From CAYVUV01 sp964455095 (GTDB lineage: Bacteria; Desulfobacterota; Binatia; HRBIN30; CADEER01): 39,339 nucleotides of DNA. The notes beneath the pieces were generated by a model. That model was not told the origin of the DNA. It did not search any database and saw only the letters and a program-made list of their open reading frames with translations. A program made the position numbers and the translations under genes. The stretch spans positions 1 through 39,339 of the forward strand of contig CAYVUV010000207.1 in assembly GCA_964455095.1 (NCBI GenBank). The letters are read 5' to 3'. This document shows positions 16,568-24,391 of this stretch, piece by piece; within the stretch, counting starts at the first letter, position 1, and every line of letters starts with the position of its first letter.

Positions 16568-18495
16568 GAGGTCCTCCAGGTGGTCGCGAACTGCACCCGA
16601 TCCATGACGATCGCCTCGACGGGGCAGCGCATGACGCACAGGGCGCAGCGGATGCAGCGGTCCTCGTCCTTGAGGATGGCCGCGTTGGCATCGCGATCGG
16701 TGTCGGGACCGAGACAGGTGTCGATGACGGTGTCGAGCGCGGCGCCGCCGTCCAGGTCGAGCAGGCGAACGAGCTTGAGGCACGACGTCGGGCAAACGTC
16801 GGCGCAGCCGCCGCACAGCACGCAGCGCGAGCCGTCGAATACCGGCGTCACGCCGCAGTCGAGGCAGCGCGAGGCTTCGCGCCGGGCCGCGGCCTCGCTG
16901 CACACGACCTCGACCTGCGTGCTGGGGTCGGCGAGGCGCGCATCGACGCCGGCGGTCTGCAACTCGACGCGGGGCAACCGCTCATACCCGCTCTCGCGCC
17001 GGTAGCCCGGCAGCGGCAGATGGGCCGTGAGCACGTCGGCGCTCAGCGTGCGGCCGGTGATGTGCCGATAGATCGAACGCGCCGCGCGCTTGCCGGAGGC
17101 CACGGCATCGATGAGCAGGCGCGTGCCGTGGGCCAGATCGCCGGCGACGAAGACCCCGGGAGCCGTGGTGCTGAGATCGGCGGCGTCGACGCGCGGCCAC
17201 CCCGGCCGGAACTGCTCGATGTCCGCGCCGCCGTCCTGCAGAAATCCGAGATCGGGCGCCTGGCCGGCGGCGATCAGCACCGTGTCGCAGGGAACGAGCT
17301 CGCGCGTCTCGTCGTCGAACACCGGCTGGAAGCGGCGCTGCTCGTCGTAGACGCGCAGACAGCGCCGCAGCAGGACGCCGGTGACATGCCCGCCGGCGTC
17401 GCGCTGGATCTCGACCGGACCCCAACCGTTGCGGCGCTCGACGCCCTCCTCGTCGCCTTCGCGGATCTCCATCGTGTCGGCGGGCATCTCCTCGAGCGTC
17501 TCGAGCGACGCCAAGACGACCCGATGCTTGCCCGGCAGACGCGCCGCCGTGCGCGCGGCGTCGAGGGCCGCCTGGCGCACGACGCTGCGGGCGACGTCGT
17601 AGGCGACGTTGCCGCCGCCGATGACCAGGACGTTCTCGCCCAGGTCGAGCGTCTCGCCGAGGGCCACGGCGCGCAGAAAGTCGACGCCGCCATAGACGCG
17701 CGGTCCGCGTTCGCCCGCAATGCCGAGCAAGCGCGATTGCTTGGCCCCCACTGCGACGAGCACGGCGGCGTGATCGCGGCGCAGGTCGGCGAAGCTGACA
17801 TCGCGACCGACGAACACGCCGAGGCGGAGCTCGACGCCGAGCGCTTCGATCACCGCCACCTCGTTGCGGATGACGTCGCGCGGCAGGCGGTAGCTGGGCA
17901 CGCCGAGCGCGAGCATGCCGGCGGCCACGGGTTCCCCTTCGAAGACCGTCGGGCGCAAGCCGAGCAGGGCCAGGTCGTGCGCCGCGGCCAGGCCGGCGGG
18001 GCCGCCGCCGACGATCGCCACGCGCTGCCCGCCGGCGGGCTCGAACGTCCCGGCGGCCTGCGCGCGCAGCACCGCGGCCATCTCCTCGGGGCCGGCCGTC
18101 GTCTGCGGGAGATGATGGCGCAGCGCCTCGAGCACGGCGGCGGGTGGGCGCGACTCGACGCCGTGCTGCGCGCAGGCGAAGCGTTTCAAAGCGCGGATGG
18201 CAATCGGCTTGTCGGGGCCGATGAAGTGGCCGCGCGCGTCGACGCGCGGGACGCGGCCGCGGCGGCAGGCCGCTTCGCAGGGCGCGCCGCAAATGCGGCC
18301 GCAGATCGAGGCGAAGGGATTGGGCCCGCGCGCGATGAGATACGCCGCTTCGAAATCGCCGGCGGCGATGGCGCGGACGTAGCCGCGCGCGTCGGTATGG
18401 ACCGGGCACGCCACCTGGCAGGCAATCAGGTCTTGATGATAGCTCTCGCCCGGAACCTCGATCTGGATCTGCGCTCGGTGTGCGGGTTCTTCCAT
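16564..18495 (-). CDS. GltD-like NAD(P)H/FAD oxidoreductase with C-terminal 2[4Fe-4S] ferredoxin domain
   Basis: This protein has 643 residues from ATG 18495. N-terminal Cys motifs (CQVACPVHTDARG; ICGRICGAPCEAACRRG) are those of the glutamate synthase small subunit/NfnB-like Fe-S domain. They are followed by an FAD site (VAIVGGGPAGLAAAHDL), an NAD(P) site (VLVIGGGNVAYDVARS), and the family GDLAHG motif. The last 90 residues hold two ferredoxin motifs (CVLCGGCADVCPTSC and CIRCALCVMRCPVEA). Heading a Rieske/cytochrome b/Mo-enzyme operon, it may move electrons between NAD(P)H or ferredoxin and the quinone/b complex, which is an unusual partner. The frame stays open to GTG 18579, but that start would put coding through the palindromic operator and has no ribosome site, so ATG 18495 is preferred. 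Confidence 0.82.
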   Translation of the reverse strand: MEEPAHRAQIQIEVPGESYHQDLIACQVACPVHTDARGYVRAIAAGDFEAAYLIARGPNPFASICGRICGAPCEAACRRGRVPRVDARGHFIGPDKPIAIRALKRFACAQHGVESRPPAAVLEALRHHLPQTTAGPEEMAAVLRAQAAGTFEPAGGQRVAIVGGGPAGLAAAHDLALLGLRPTVFEGEPVAAGMLALGVPSYRLPRDVIRNEVAVIEALGVELRLGVFVGRDVSFADLRRDHAAVLVAVGAKQSRLLGIAGERGPRVYGGVDFLRAVALGETLDLGENVLVIGGGNVAYDVARSVVRQAALDAARTAARLPGKHRVVLASLETLEEMPADTMEIREGDEEGVERRNGWGPVEIQRDAGGHVTGVLLRRCLRVYDEQRRFQPVFDDETRELVPCDTVLIAAGQAPDLGFLQDGGADIEQFRPGWPRVDAADLSTTAPGVFVAGDLAHGTRLLIDAVASGKRAARSIYRHITGRTLSADVLTAHLPLPGYRRESGYERLPRVELQTAGVDARLADPSTQVEVVCSEAAARREASRCLDCGVTPVFDGSRCVLCGGCADVCPTSCLKLVRLLDLDGGAALDTVIDTCLGPDTDRDANAAILKDEDRCIRCALCVMRCPVEAIVMDRVQFATTWRTS

Positions 18496-18546
18496 CCCCG
18501 ATGTCCCAACCCCCTCCGCGAAGTATGGCCTGTGGACAACCCCTGC

Positions 18547-18560
18547 GGTCTTCTTCTTAA
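18547..18560 (-). promoter_or_regulatory. predicted -10/start region of the respiratory operon
   Basis: Reading the minus strand, taagaa (18559 to 18554) sits where a -10 element would lie if transcription starts near 18547. That start puts the palindrome centre (18588.5) at about -41.5, the class II position for Crp/Fnr activators, and leaves a leader of about 52 bases before ATG 18495. The hexamer matches the consensus at only three positions; the geometry is the main argument. Confidence 0.35.
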
Positions 18561-18578
18561 GCTTCCGCCAGATGAGCA

Positions 18579-18598
18579 CGTATGACGGGCGTCATACG
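18579..18598. promoter_or_regulatory. Crp/Fnr-type operator upstream of respiratory operon
   Basis: CGTATGA (18579-18585) and TCATACG (18592-18598) are perfect inverted 7-bp arms around the 6-bp spacer cgggcg. The TGA-N6-TCA core is the Crp half-site architecture. The same TATGA-N6-TCATA sequence occurs at 19072-19087 beside the Crp/Fnr gene, and I found no other copy here. It overlaps the hemerythrin stop codon and lies about 85 bp upstream of the oxidoreductase ATG. Confidence 0.65.
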
Positions 18599-19017
18599 GC
18601 GGCACGCTCCATGCGCTGCGTTTGTTCGGGACTCAGCCGGGCCAACGCCAACGGGAACAGCACGCCGTCCTCCTTGGTGATGTGAGCCCGCAGCAGGTTG
18701 ATCAGGTCGACCAGGGCGACGCGCGCCGCGGCCGAATCGCCGCGGCGCGCAGCATCCCTGGCGCCTTCCAGCAGCGCTCGGAACGTGTCGTGCTCGGCCT
18801 GCATGACGCGCAAGGGCCCGACGGCGATGGCGGGGATCTGTGCCAGCTCGGGGAACAGGACCTCTTCCTCGAGACGGAAGTGGCTGGCGACGTCGGCGTC
18901 GAGGAACGCGATGAAGTCGATGGCAATGGCGTGCTCGCCGAGACCGTCTTCGACGGCGGCCATGCGTGCCAGCACATCGCGGTGTTGGCGACCGAGCAGT
19001 CCGATGACGGTGTTCAT
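18592..19017 (-). CDS. hemerythrin-like HHE domain protein
   Basis: This 141-residue protein starts at ATG 19017 after gggagg (minus strand), a few bases downstream of an in-frame GTG that lacks spacing for a ribosome site. The di-iron ligands of the hemerythrin HHE family are visible: H13 in RQHRDV, H47 and E51 in SHFRLEEEVLFPEL, H75 in QAEHDTF, and H112/E116 in LRAHITKEDGVLFPLA. It forms a four-helix bundle that binds a di-iron site; relatives bind or sense O2 or NO, or store oxygen. It is divergent from the Crp/Fnr gene and shares the operator between them. It probably belongs to the same nitrosative/oxygen-responsive regulon as the respiratory operon, which is inference. Confidence 0.9.
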   Translation of the reverse strand: MNTVIGLLGRQHRDVLARMAAVEDGLGEHAIAIDFIAFLDADVASHFRLEEEVLFPELAQIPAIAVGPLRVMQAEHDTFRALLEGARDAARRGDSAAARVALVDLINLLRAHITKEDGVLFPLALARLSPEQTQRMERAAV

Positions 19018-19071
19018 GCGCACCTCCCGATCGAGATGCTGCGAACGCTACCGTTTCTCGCCGTCGGCGTT

Positions 19072-19087
19072 TATGATCTGCCTCATA
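19072..19087. promoter_or_regulatory. Crp/Fnr-type operator between hemerythrin and regulator genes
   Basis: TATGA (19072-19076) and TCATA (19083-19087) form a perfect dyad with a 6-bp spacer, identical in arms and spacing to the site at 18581-18596. For the hemerythrin gene on the minus strand, a start near 19038 puts the site centre (19079.5) at about -41.5. A weak -10 (tagcgt, 19050-19045) fits that start, with a leader of about 21 bases. For the regulator the site abuts ATG 19088, consistent with autorepression. Confidence 0.6.
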
Positions 19088-19765
19088 ATGCCGCGCCTTT
19101 CCTCGTTGCCCGGGTTTCGCGTCTTGCCGGAGTCCGAACGCGCAGCGATCGACGGCGCCGTGCGCGAGGTGGCGGTGCATCGCGGGCAGGTGCTGTTCAG
19201 CGAGGGAGAGGCGGCGGACTCCCTCTGGGTGGTGCACGAGGGCAAGGTGCACATCATCAAGTCGGGTCCGGACGGCCGCGAGATCGTCCTGGAAGTCGTC
19301 GCCGCCGGCGAGCTGTTCGGCGCCGTGGTCGCCATCGAAGGGCGCCCGTACCCGGCCTCGGCCATCGCCGCCGATGACGGCAGCGTCTGGCGCTTACCGG
19401 CCAGCGTCGCGCGCGACTTCTGCCAGCGCTACCCGACGTTGCGCAACGCCATCATGGAGCAGGTCGCGGTGCGCCTGCGCAGCGCCCACGAACGCCTGCG
19501 CTCGGTGGCTTTGGAGCGGGTCGAGCAGCGGCTGGCGCGCGCCGTGTTGGCACTGGCGGCGAAGATCGGCAGCGCGCGAGACGGGCACACCGCGATCAGT
19601 GTCACGCGCCAGGAGCTCGCCGACATGACGGGCACGACGGTCGAGTCGGCGATCCGCGTCACCAGCCGCTGGCAGACCAGCGGGCTGATCGATTCGGCGC
19701 GCAATCAGATCGAGCTGCTGGACGTGCCGCGACTGCAATCCATCGCCGACGGCGAGAAGGGCTGA
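19088..19765 (+). CDS. Crp/Fnr-family transcriptional regulator
   Basis: This protein has 225 residues from ATG 19088; ATG 19073 in the same frame would place its first codons inside the operator. Residues about 15-120 form a cyclic-nucleotide-binding-type beta barrel (GQVLFSEGEAADSLWVVHEGKVHI, with EIVLEVVAAGELFG). A dimerisation helix follows (about 125-160). The C-terminal winged helix has VTRQELADMTGTTVESAIR as its helix-turn-helix. The recognition helix TTVESAIRV keeps the Glu and Arg of E-x-x-S-R but has Ile for the Fnr Ser. There is no N-terminal Cys cluster, so it is not an Fnr-type [4Fe-4S] oxygen sensor; a Dnr-like heme/NO sensor or another ligand is possible. Its neighbours suggest control of hemerythrin, itself and the respiratory operon. 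Confidence 0.9.
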   Translation: MPRLSSLPGFRVLPESERAAIDGAVREVAVHRGQVLFSEGEAADSLWVVHEGKVHIIKSGPDGREIVLEVVAAGELFGAVVAIEGRPYPASAIAADDGSVWRLPASVARDFCQRYPTLRNAIMEQVAVRLRSAHERLRSVALERVEQRLARAVLALAAKIGSARDGHTAISVTRQELADMTGTTVESAIRVTSRWQTSGLIDSARNQIELLDVPRLQSIADGEKG

Positions 19766-19780
19766 CTGACGCCCGCCCCG

Positions 19781-20242
19781 CTACGACGACGCGCCCGGGG
19801 CCGCGCGATGTCCCGTCAGCCGATCGATGTGGAGGCGGTAGAAGATGGGCTGGAACGGACCCGGCTTGCGCCGCCACTCGGCGGCCGGAATCGACGTGTA
19901 CTCCCACCACGTGCCGCGCTTGTGCAGTGCCTCCTGAGCCTGGGCGCGCGCGGCGGTGAATTCGGGCGTATCCGGCAGCTCCTCGAAACGACCGAACACC
20001 AACACGCTCATCCAGCGATCGTGAGTCTTCCGTTCCTCAACCTGCAGGCAGACGAGCGGATTGGCGCGCATCCACTCGATCTTCTGTCCGGGCGTGCTGA
20101 AGCCGTACAGGGCGCCGCCGTGGTACGAGAAGTAGATCGGCACCACGTACGGCTGGTTGTCGCGCGCGCACGCCAACCGGCCGAAGCTTTCGCGCTCCAG
20201 CAGGTCGCGGCACTCGTCCTCGGCCATCTCTCGAATGATCAT
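19781..20242 (-). CDS. pyridoxamine 5'-phosphate oxidase-fold flavoprotein (NimA-like)
   Basis: This 153-residue protein starts MIIREMAEDECRDLLERESFGRLACARD, the opening of the small PPOX/NimA-type family. It continues PYVVPIYFSYHGGALYGFSTPGQKIEWMRANPLVCLQVEE, which covers the flavin-binding beta barrel, then WMSVLVFGRFEEL. C-terminal IFYRLHIDRLTGHRA is typical. Members bind FMN, F420 or heme; the cofactor cannot be told from the sequence alone. Its stop is 15 bp from the regulator's stop (convergent). There is no strong ribosome site. Confidence 0.85.
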   Translation of the reverse strand: MIIREMAEDECRDLLERESFGRLACARDNQPYVVPIYFSYHGGALYGFSTPGQKIEWMRANPLVCLQVEERKTHDRWMSVLVFGRFEELPDTPEFTAARAQAQEALHKRGTWWEYTSIPAAEWRRKPGPFQPIFYRLHIDRLTGHRAAPGASS

Positions 20243-20276
20243 GTCACACCGTCTATAGCACGCCGATGCGGAGCGC

Positions 20277-22622
20277 CTACTGCGCCTTCGCCTTGAACTG
20301 AGTCGCCTCGTTCTTGATCACGTCCGGGAGGTCGAAGACACCCTCGAAGCAGACGTTGCTCTGCTGATTGATCAGCTGTGCGGTCACCGGCAGCGTCAGG
20401 TTGCCGAGCACCGGATCGTCGAGGTCGCCGCCCTTCCCCTTCACCAGCGCCTTCGCCTTGCCCGCCGCGCCGCTCTTCACCTTGATCCCGGTGATGCCGT
20501 CGTTGGCGCCGGCGGCATCCTTGTACTTGAAGCCGGTGCTGCCGCTCGGCGCCCATTTGAGCGCGTCGGCGGGCACCACCGCGTCGTTGAGCAGCACCGC
20601 CGCCGTCGTGCCCGCGTACAGACAGAATGCATAGCTCGCCGACGCGGTCGGGTCTTCGAGGTCCTGCAGTGAGGTGCTGGCCCCCTTCAGCCACTTCCAG
20701 ATCAGCTTGTCCTTCGTATCGTCGTCGGAGTTCTTGACGATCAGCAGCGACTTCTGCGCGGCGCGGCACTGCGGGCGCGGCGCCGACAAACAGGGCGGCG
20801 CGGCGAACGTCCAGGCGATCGGCGTCGAGCGCGGGCTGACAGCCCGGGCTGCGCTGAGCGTCACGACGTTCGACGTCAGCACGGTGACGCGCACGCCGCC
20901 AGCGATGGCGACGCGCGCGGACACGCACGGATCGGGAATCGCGCTGGGCGCGCCCGTGCAATCAGGCACCGGGGTACCGTCGCGGAACACGTCGACGTCG
21001 GCCGCCGCGACCCCGGCGGGGAGGATCGAGTCATCGAAGGTAAAGACGAGCACGAGTGGAGCGGACACGGTCGCGGCCGGCGCGTCGATCGACACTTCGA
21101 AGTCGAGCGCGGTGAACCCGCTTGGCGGCGTCTGCGGCGCGGCGCTTTCGGTGATCACCACCGTGCCGGCGTTCGGCGAGGTGATCGACGTCTCGACCGG
21201 ATCGCCCGGCGAGACGCCATCGTTCTCCGGATCGGTGCTCACGGTGCCTCCGGCGCCCACGGGCACGTTGATGCCATCGGGTGGGATCGACGGCGAGCCG
21301 AGGTAGCGCTGCGCGAACACGCCGAAGCCATCGCCGTCCTGGAACGAACCATACGCGCCGTCGCTGCCCCAGGCGACGACGAAGCTGCCGTCGGTGCCCA
21401 CGGCGAGCGCCACGCCGCTGCTGTTGCCGCCCTGCCACCCCGGTGTGAACGTGTTCACCTGAAACTCGGTGCCGAGCCGCGATCCGCTGCTGGAGAACTT
21501 CTGCGCCGCCAGCGCTCCGTAGGACCCGTCGATGTTGCCCTCATCGCTGTCGTTGTTCCACACGACGACGAAGTCGCCCACCCCATCGGCAGCCACGGCG
21601 AATGGCCCGTAGCCATCATCGGCTCCCTGCGGCCCGGCGGTGAACGCGTTGACGAGGAACTGCGCACCGAGTGGGCTGCCGCTCGAGTCGTAGCGGCGGG
21701 CGAGCAGGTCCTGATAGAAGATGTTCCCGTCGGCCGACCAGACGACGACGAAGTCGCCGCTCGGCCCGCACGCCACCTTGGCGTCGCGTTGGTCTTCGTT
21801 CGCTTCGGCCGGATCGTTCACCGTGATCTCGGTGCCGACCGGCGCGCCGGCGCTGTCGAAGCGCTGCGCGAAGCTGCCGTAGGTGCAGCAGTCGTCCTGC
21901 CCGTTGCCCGTCCAGGCCACGACGAAGCCGCCGCCTGGATCGGTGCACACCGACGGGCGCAGCTGGCGGCCGACTGTAAATGTGTTGACCTGGAACTGGT
22001 CGCCGATCGGAGAGCCAGTGTTGTCGTAGCGGCGCGCGAAGACGCCGCCCTCGTCACCGTCCTGGCCACCCGGAGAATCGAAGCTCTGCCAGGCGACGAC
22101 GAAGCCGCCATCGGCACCGCAGGCGATCGATTGCTGGTCCTCGCTCGCTCCGGCATAGGTGTTGGCCTGAAACTCGGTCCCCAGCGGCGTGCCGGCGCTG
22201 TCGTAGCGCTGACCGAAGATGCCGCGGCTGCCGACGGGCGGGTTGAAATAGTCGAAGGCCGGGTACACGACGACGAAGCCGGCGTTCGGATCGCAGCAGA
22301 TCGCCGGCGGTTGCTCGCTGTAGACCCCGTAGTTGATCGTGCTCGTCGTGGCGCTGTTCACCTGGAACTCGCTGCCGGCCCGCGTCCCGTCGCTGGCATA
22401 GCGCTGCCCGAAGACGCCGCCGCCGTCGCCGTCCTGGCTGGTACTCGACCAGACGAGGACAAAGTCGCCGCCCGGCGCCTGACAAGCGGCGGGCCGCAGC
22501 TGGTAGTCCGTCGTGTAGGAGTTCGCCTGGAATTCCGGCCCCAGGCGAAGCGGCTGCGCCGCTGCATCATGTGCCGCGATGGCGAGCGCCAGCGTCCCTA
22601 CGATCCACATCGCTCTTGTCAT
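20277..22622 (-). CDS. secreted seven-repeat (propeller-like) protein with two shared C-terminal modules
   Basis: This protein has 781 residues from ATG 22622, with a signal peptide to about residue 22 (AAHDAAAQ). Residues about 28-450 contain seven imperfect repeats of 50-65 residues with the pattern EFQVN, then a DxxGxFVVVW strand, then GVFxQRYDSxGxPLG. The count suggests a seven-bladed propeller, but this is inferred. Residues about 457-600 form a module (GGTVSTDPENDG, QTPPSGF, SAPLVLVFTFDDSILPAG, GTPVPDCTG, VTVLTSNVVTLSAA) that also occurs in the protein at 24388-28296. Residues about 622-781 contain TKDKLIWKW, PVTAQLINQ and a terminal FKAKA, shared with the phosphatase at 34406-36211. 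It is probably extracellular or on the surface; its function is unknown. Confidence 0.8.
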   Translation of the reverse strand: MTRAMWIVGTLALAIAAHDAAAQPLRLGPEFQANSYTTDYQLRPAACQAPGGDFVLVWSSTSQDGDGGGVFGQRYASDGTRAGSEFQVNSATTSTINYGVYSEQPPAICCDPNAGFVVVYPAFDYFNPPVGSRGIFGQRYDSAGTPLGTEFQANTYAGASEDQQSIACGADGGFVVAWQSFDSPGGQDGDEGGVFARRYDNTGSPIGDQFQVNTFTVGRQLRPSVCTDPGGGFVVAWTGNGQDDCCTYGSFAQRFDSAGAPVGTEITVNDPAEANEDQRDAKVACGPSGDFVVVWSADGNIFYQDLLARRYDSSGSPLGAQFLVNAFTAGPQGADDGYGPFAVAADGVGDFVVVWNNDSDEGNIDGSYGALAAQKFSSSGSRLGTEFQVNTFTPGWQGGNSSGVALAVGTDGSFVVAWGSDGAYGSFQDGDGFGVFAQRYLGSPSIPPDGINVPVGAGGTVSTDPENDGVSPGDPVETSITSPNAGTVVITESAAPQTPPSGFTALDFEVSIDAPAATVSAPLVLVFTFDDSILPAGVAAADVDVFRDGTPVPDCTGAPSAIPDPCVSARVAIAGGVRVTVLTSNVVTLSAARAVSPRSTPIAWTFAAPPCLSAPRPQCRAAQKSLLIVKNSDDDTKDKLIWKWLKGASTSLQDLEDPTASASYAFCLYAGTTAAVLLNDAVVPADALKWAPSGSTGFKYKDAAGANDGITGIKVKSGAAGKAKALVKGKGGDLDDPVLGNLTLPVTAQLINQQSNVCFEGVFDLPDVIKNEATQFKAKAQ

Positions 22623-22878
22623 GGTATCCCTCTGGCGGTCTTGCCGACGAGGACCGCCGCGCCGCCACGCCGAGCGCCGTCTTGAATGATGAGGCCCGCC
22701 ATCGCCATGTCGCCGGTGTGGACCCGCAGACTTGGTCGGCCGCGCCATCTGGCGCGTAGCCCCTGTAGTGCGCGTCGCGCGCGCGTTGCGATCGGCCGCA
22801 CTGGTGATCGAATATCACCTGCCTGAGCGAGCACTCAAGTTGGGGAAAACCCTGAGTCGCCCGGTGTCGACGCGGTCG

Positions 22879-23574
22879 TCAGGTCCCGCCAACCTTGGCG
22901 CGGACCTCCTTGCGCATGGCGGAGGGTCGAATCGAGCCCATCCAGCGCTGCCACTCCGCGGCATCGAGCGGGTCCTTGCCGGCCAGGAACAGCTCCAGGT
23001 ACGGGAAGTCGTCGTAGCCCCAGAACACCTCGTCGCCGACCGCCATCGACGGGACGCCGAACACCAGGTTGGCGATGGCCGTGTCGGTCTGCCGGCGCAG
23101 GCGGTCCTTCGCGTCCGCGCTCGTCGCCTGCGCGAGCACGGCGGCCCCGTCGAGCCCGCACTCGGAGGCGACATGCTCGACGACGGCGGGCTCGCTGACG
23201 TGCAGGCCGCGCACCCACACGGCGAGGAAGAGCGCGTCGATGAGCGCATGCCGCGCCACGTCGTCGAGCGGCAGCGACGACGCGCGCAGCGCCAGCAGCG
23301 GGTTGAAGGGATGAAAGGCCGGCGGGTTGAGCGGCACGCCGAGCAGCGCAACTTTGCGCAGCAAGTTCTTCCCCATCCAGAACGCCTTGGTGGGGATTTC
23401 GGCTGGACCGCGCTGGCCGTTGGCGCCGAGCAGTCCGGCGAAGAGGACGGGGATGGGCTCGATGGTGAAGCCGTACTTGTGCGCCAGCGGTGGCAGCTGC
23501 GTCCAGGCGAGATAGGCGTTGTGGGAAATATAGTCGAAGTAGAAGCGGATGGTGCGGGAAGTGGGAGTCGTCAT
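22879..23574 (-). CDS. 2-hydroxychromene-2-carboxylate isomerase-like DsbA-fold protein
   Basis: This 231-residue protein has a thioredoxin-like (DsbA/GST-kappa) fold. It opens with TIRFYFDYISHNAYLAW, the family's FYFDxxSP-type start, with an insertion of helices (PAEIPTKAFWMGKNLLR; NPLLALRAS). It ends with LVFGVPSMAVGDEVFWGYDD, close to the GVFGVPTF-type segment of NahD/HCCA isomerases. The catalytic Ser of the family would lie at the YISHN position. Characterised members isomerise a naphthalene-degradation intermediate using glutathione; many homologues have unknown substrates. It is divergent, with 55 bp between starts, from a glutathione S-transferase, which suggests shared glutathione chemistry. 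The C-terminus at 22879 is followed by about 250 bp with no gene. Confidence 0.82.
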   Translation of the reverse strand: MTTPTSRTIRFYFDYISHNAYLAWTQLPPLAHKYGFTIEPIPVLFAGLLGANGQRGPAEIPTKAFWMGKNLLRKVALLGVPLNPPAFHPFNPLLALRASSLPLDDVARHALIDALFLAVWVRGLHVSEPAVVEHVASECGLDGAAVLAQATSADAKDRLRRQTDTAIANLVFGVPSMAVGDEVFWGYDDFPYLELFLAGKDPLDAAEWQRWMGSIRPSAMRKEVRAKVGGT

Positions 23575-23629
23575 GGCGGCGAGATTGACGCGTTCCGCGG
23601 AAAAATGCGAGAGGCCGACGAGACAGCCC

Positions 23630-24391
23630 ATGACCACCCCCGAGCTCTTCCAGTTCGATGCCTCCCACTACAACGAGAAGGCGCGCTGGGCGCTCGACTA
23701 CAAGCGCATGGCGCATTCTCGACACACGCTGTTGCCGGGGCCGCATCGGCTGACGGCGCTGCGGCTGAGCGGCCAGCCCATGGTGCCGTTCCTGCGCATC
23801 GGGAACGCCGTGGTCGCCGGCTCGAATCAAATCATCGACTATCTCGAACGGGAACATCCGCAGCCGGCGTTGTATCCCGCCGGTGAGGGCGAGCGCCGGC
23901 GCGCGCTGGAGATCCAGCACTGGTTCGACACGGAGATCGGGCCGGAGGTGCGGCGGGCGAAGTTCTTCGACATTCTCCCCGATGCGGGCTATGTCGTGAC
24001 CGTCTTTGCCGGGCGCAAAGGTTGGCTCGCACGATCCGCGTATCGGGTCGCGTTCCCCGCCATACGCGGCGTCATGCGGCGCGAGATGCGCATCGACGCC
24101 GACACCGCGCGCACGGCGCGCGAGCGCACGCGGGCCGGGCTCGACTTCGTCGTCGCCGAGGCCGGCCCGGACGGCTATCTCGTCGGCAACTCGTTCACCG
24201 TCGCCGATCTCGCTGCCGCGGCGCTGCTCGCACTCACCGCGTCGTTGCCGGGCACGTCGATGGCCGTCCCCGAGCCGCGCGCCGCGGTCGAGGCGCGCTG
24301 GATGGCGCATTGGGCCGGTCATCCCGGTACGGCGTGGGTCGAGAACATGTACCGACGGCATCGCGGCCCGACGGCCGAAGTGACGCGCTAG
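23630..24391 (+). CDS. glutathione S-transferase family protein
   Basis: This protein has 253 residues from ATG 23630. The N-terminal thioredoxin-like domain reads ELFQFDASHYNEKARWALDYK, where the Ser/Tyr/Cys catalytic position is SHYN. It continues with MVPFLRIGNAVVAGSNQIIDYLE, the conserved VPxL and E/S-S-x-x-I-xxYLE glutathione-binding elements with SN in place of ES. The C-terminal helical domain contains GYLVGNSFTVADLAAAALL, the N-capping box motif. It is divergent from the isomerase-like gene. Its TAG stop lies in CTAG at 24388-24391, which on the other strand is also the stop of the convergent 1302-residue gene. Confidence 0.88.
   Translation: MTTPELFQFDASHYNEKARWALDYKRMAHSRHTLLPGPHRLTALRLSGQPMVPFLRIGNAVVAGSNQIIDYLEREHPQPALYPAGEGERRRALEIQHWFDTEIGPEVRRAKFFDILPDAGYVVTVFAGRKGWLARSAYRVAFPAIRGVMRREMRIDADTARTARERTRAGLDFVVAEAGPDGYLVGNSFTVADLAAAALLALTASLPGTSMAVPEPRAAVEARWMAHWAGHPGTAWVENMYRRHRGPTAEVTR

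Noticed and set aside
18496..18579. GTG 18579 as the start of the FAD oxidoreductase
   Set aside because: It would extend the protein by 28 residues through the predicted promoter and to the edge of the palindrome, with no ribosome site. ATG 18495 is preferred, though not proven.
22803..22819. GGTGAT-N5-ATCACC dyad upstream of the propeller-like gene
   Set aside because: About 180 bp from the gene start, six-base arms, no second copy found; too weak to call an operator.
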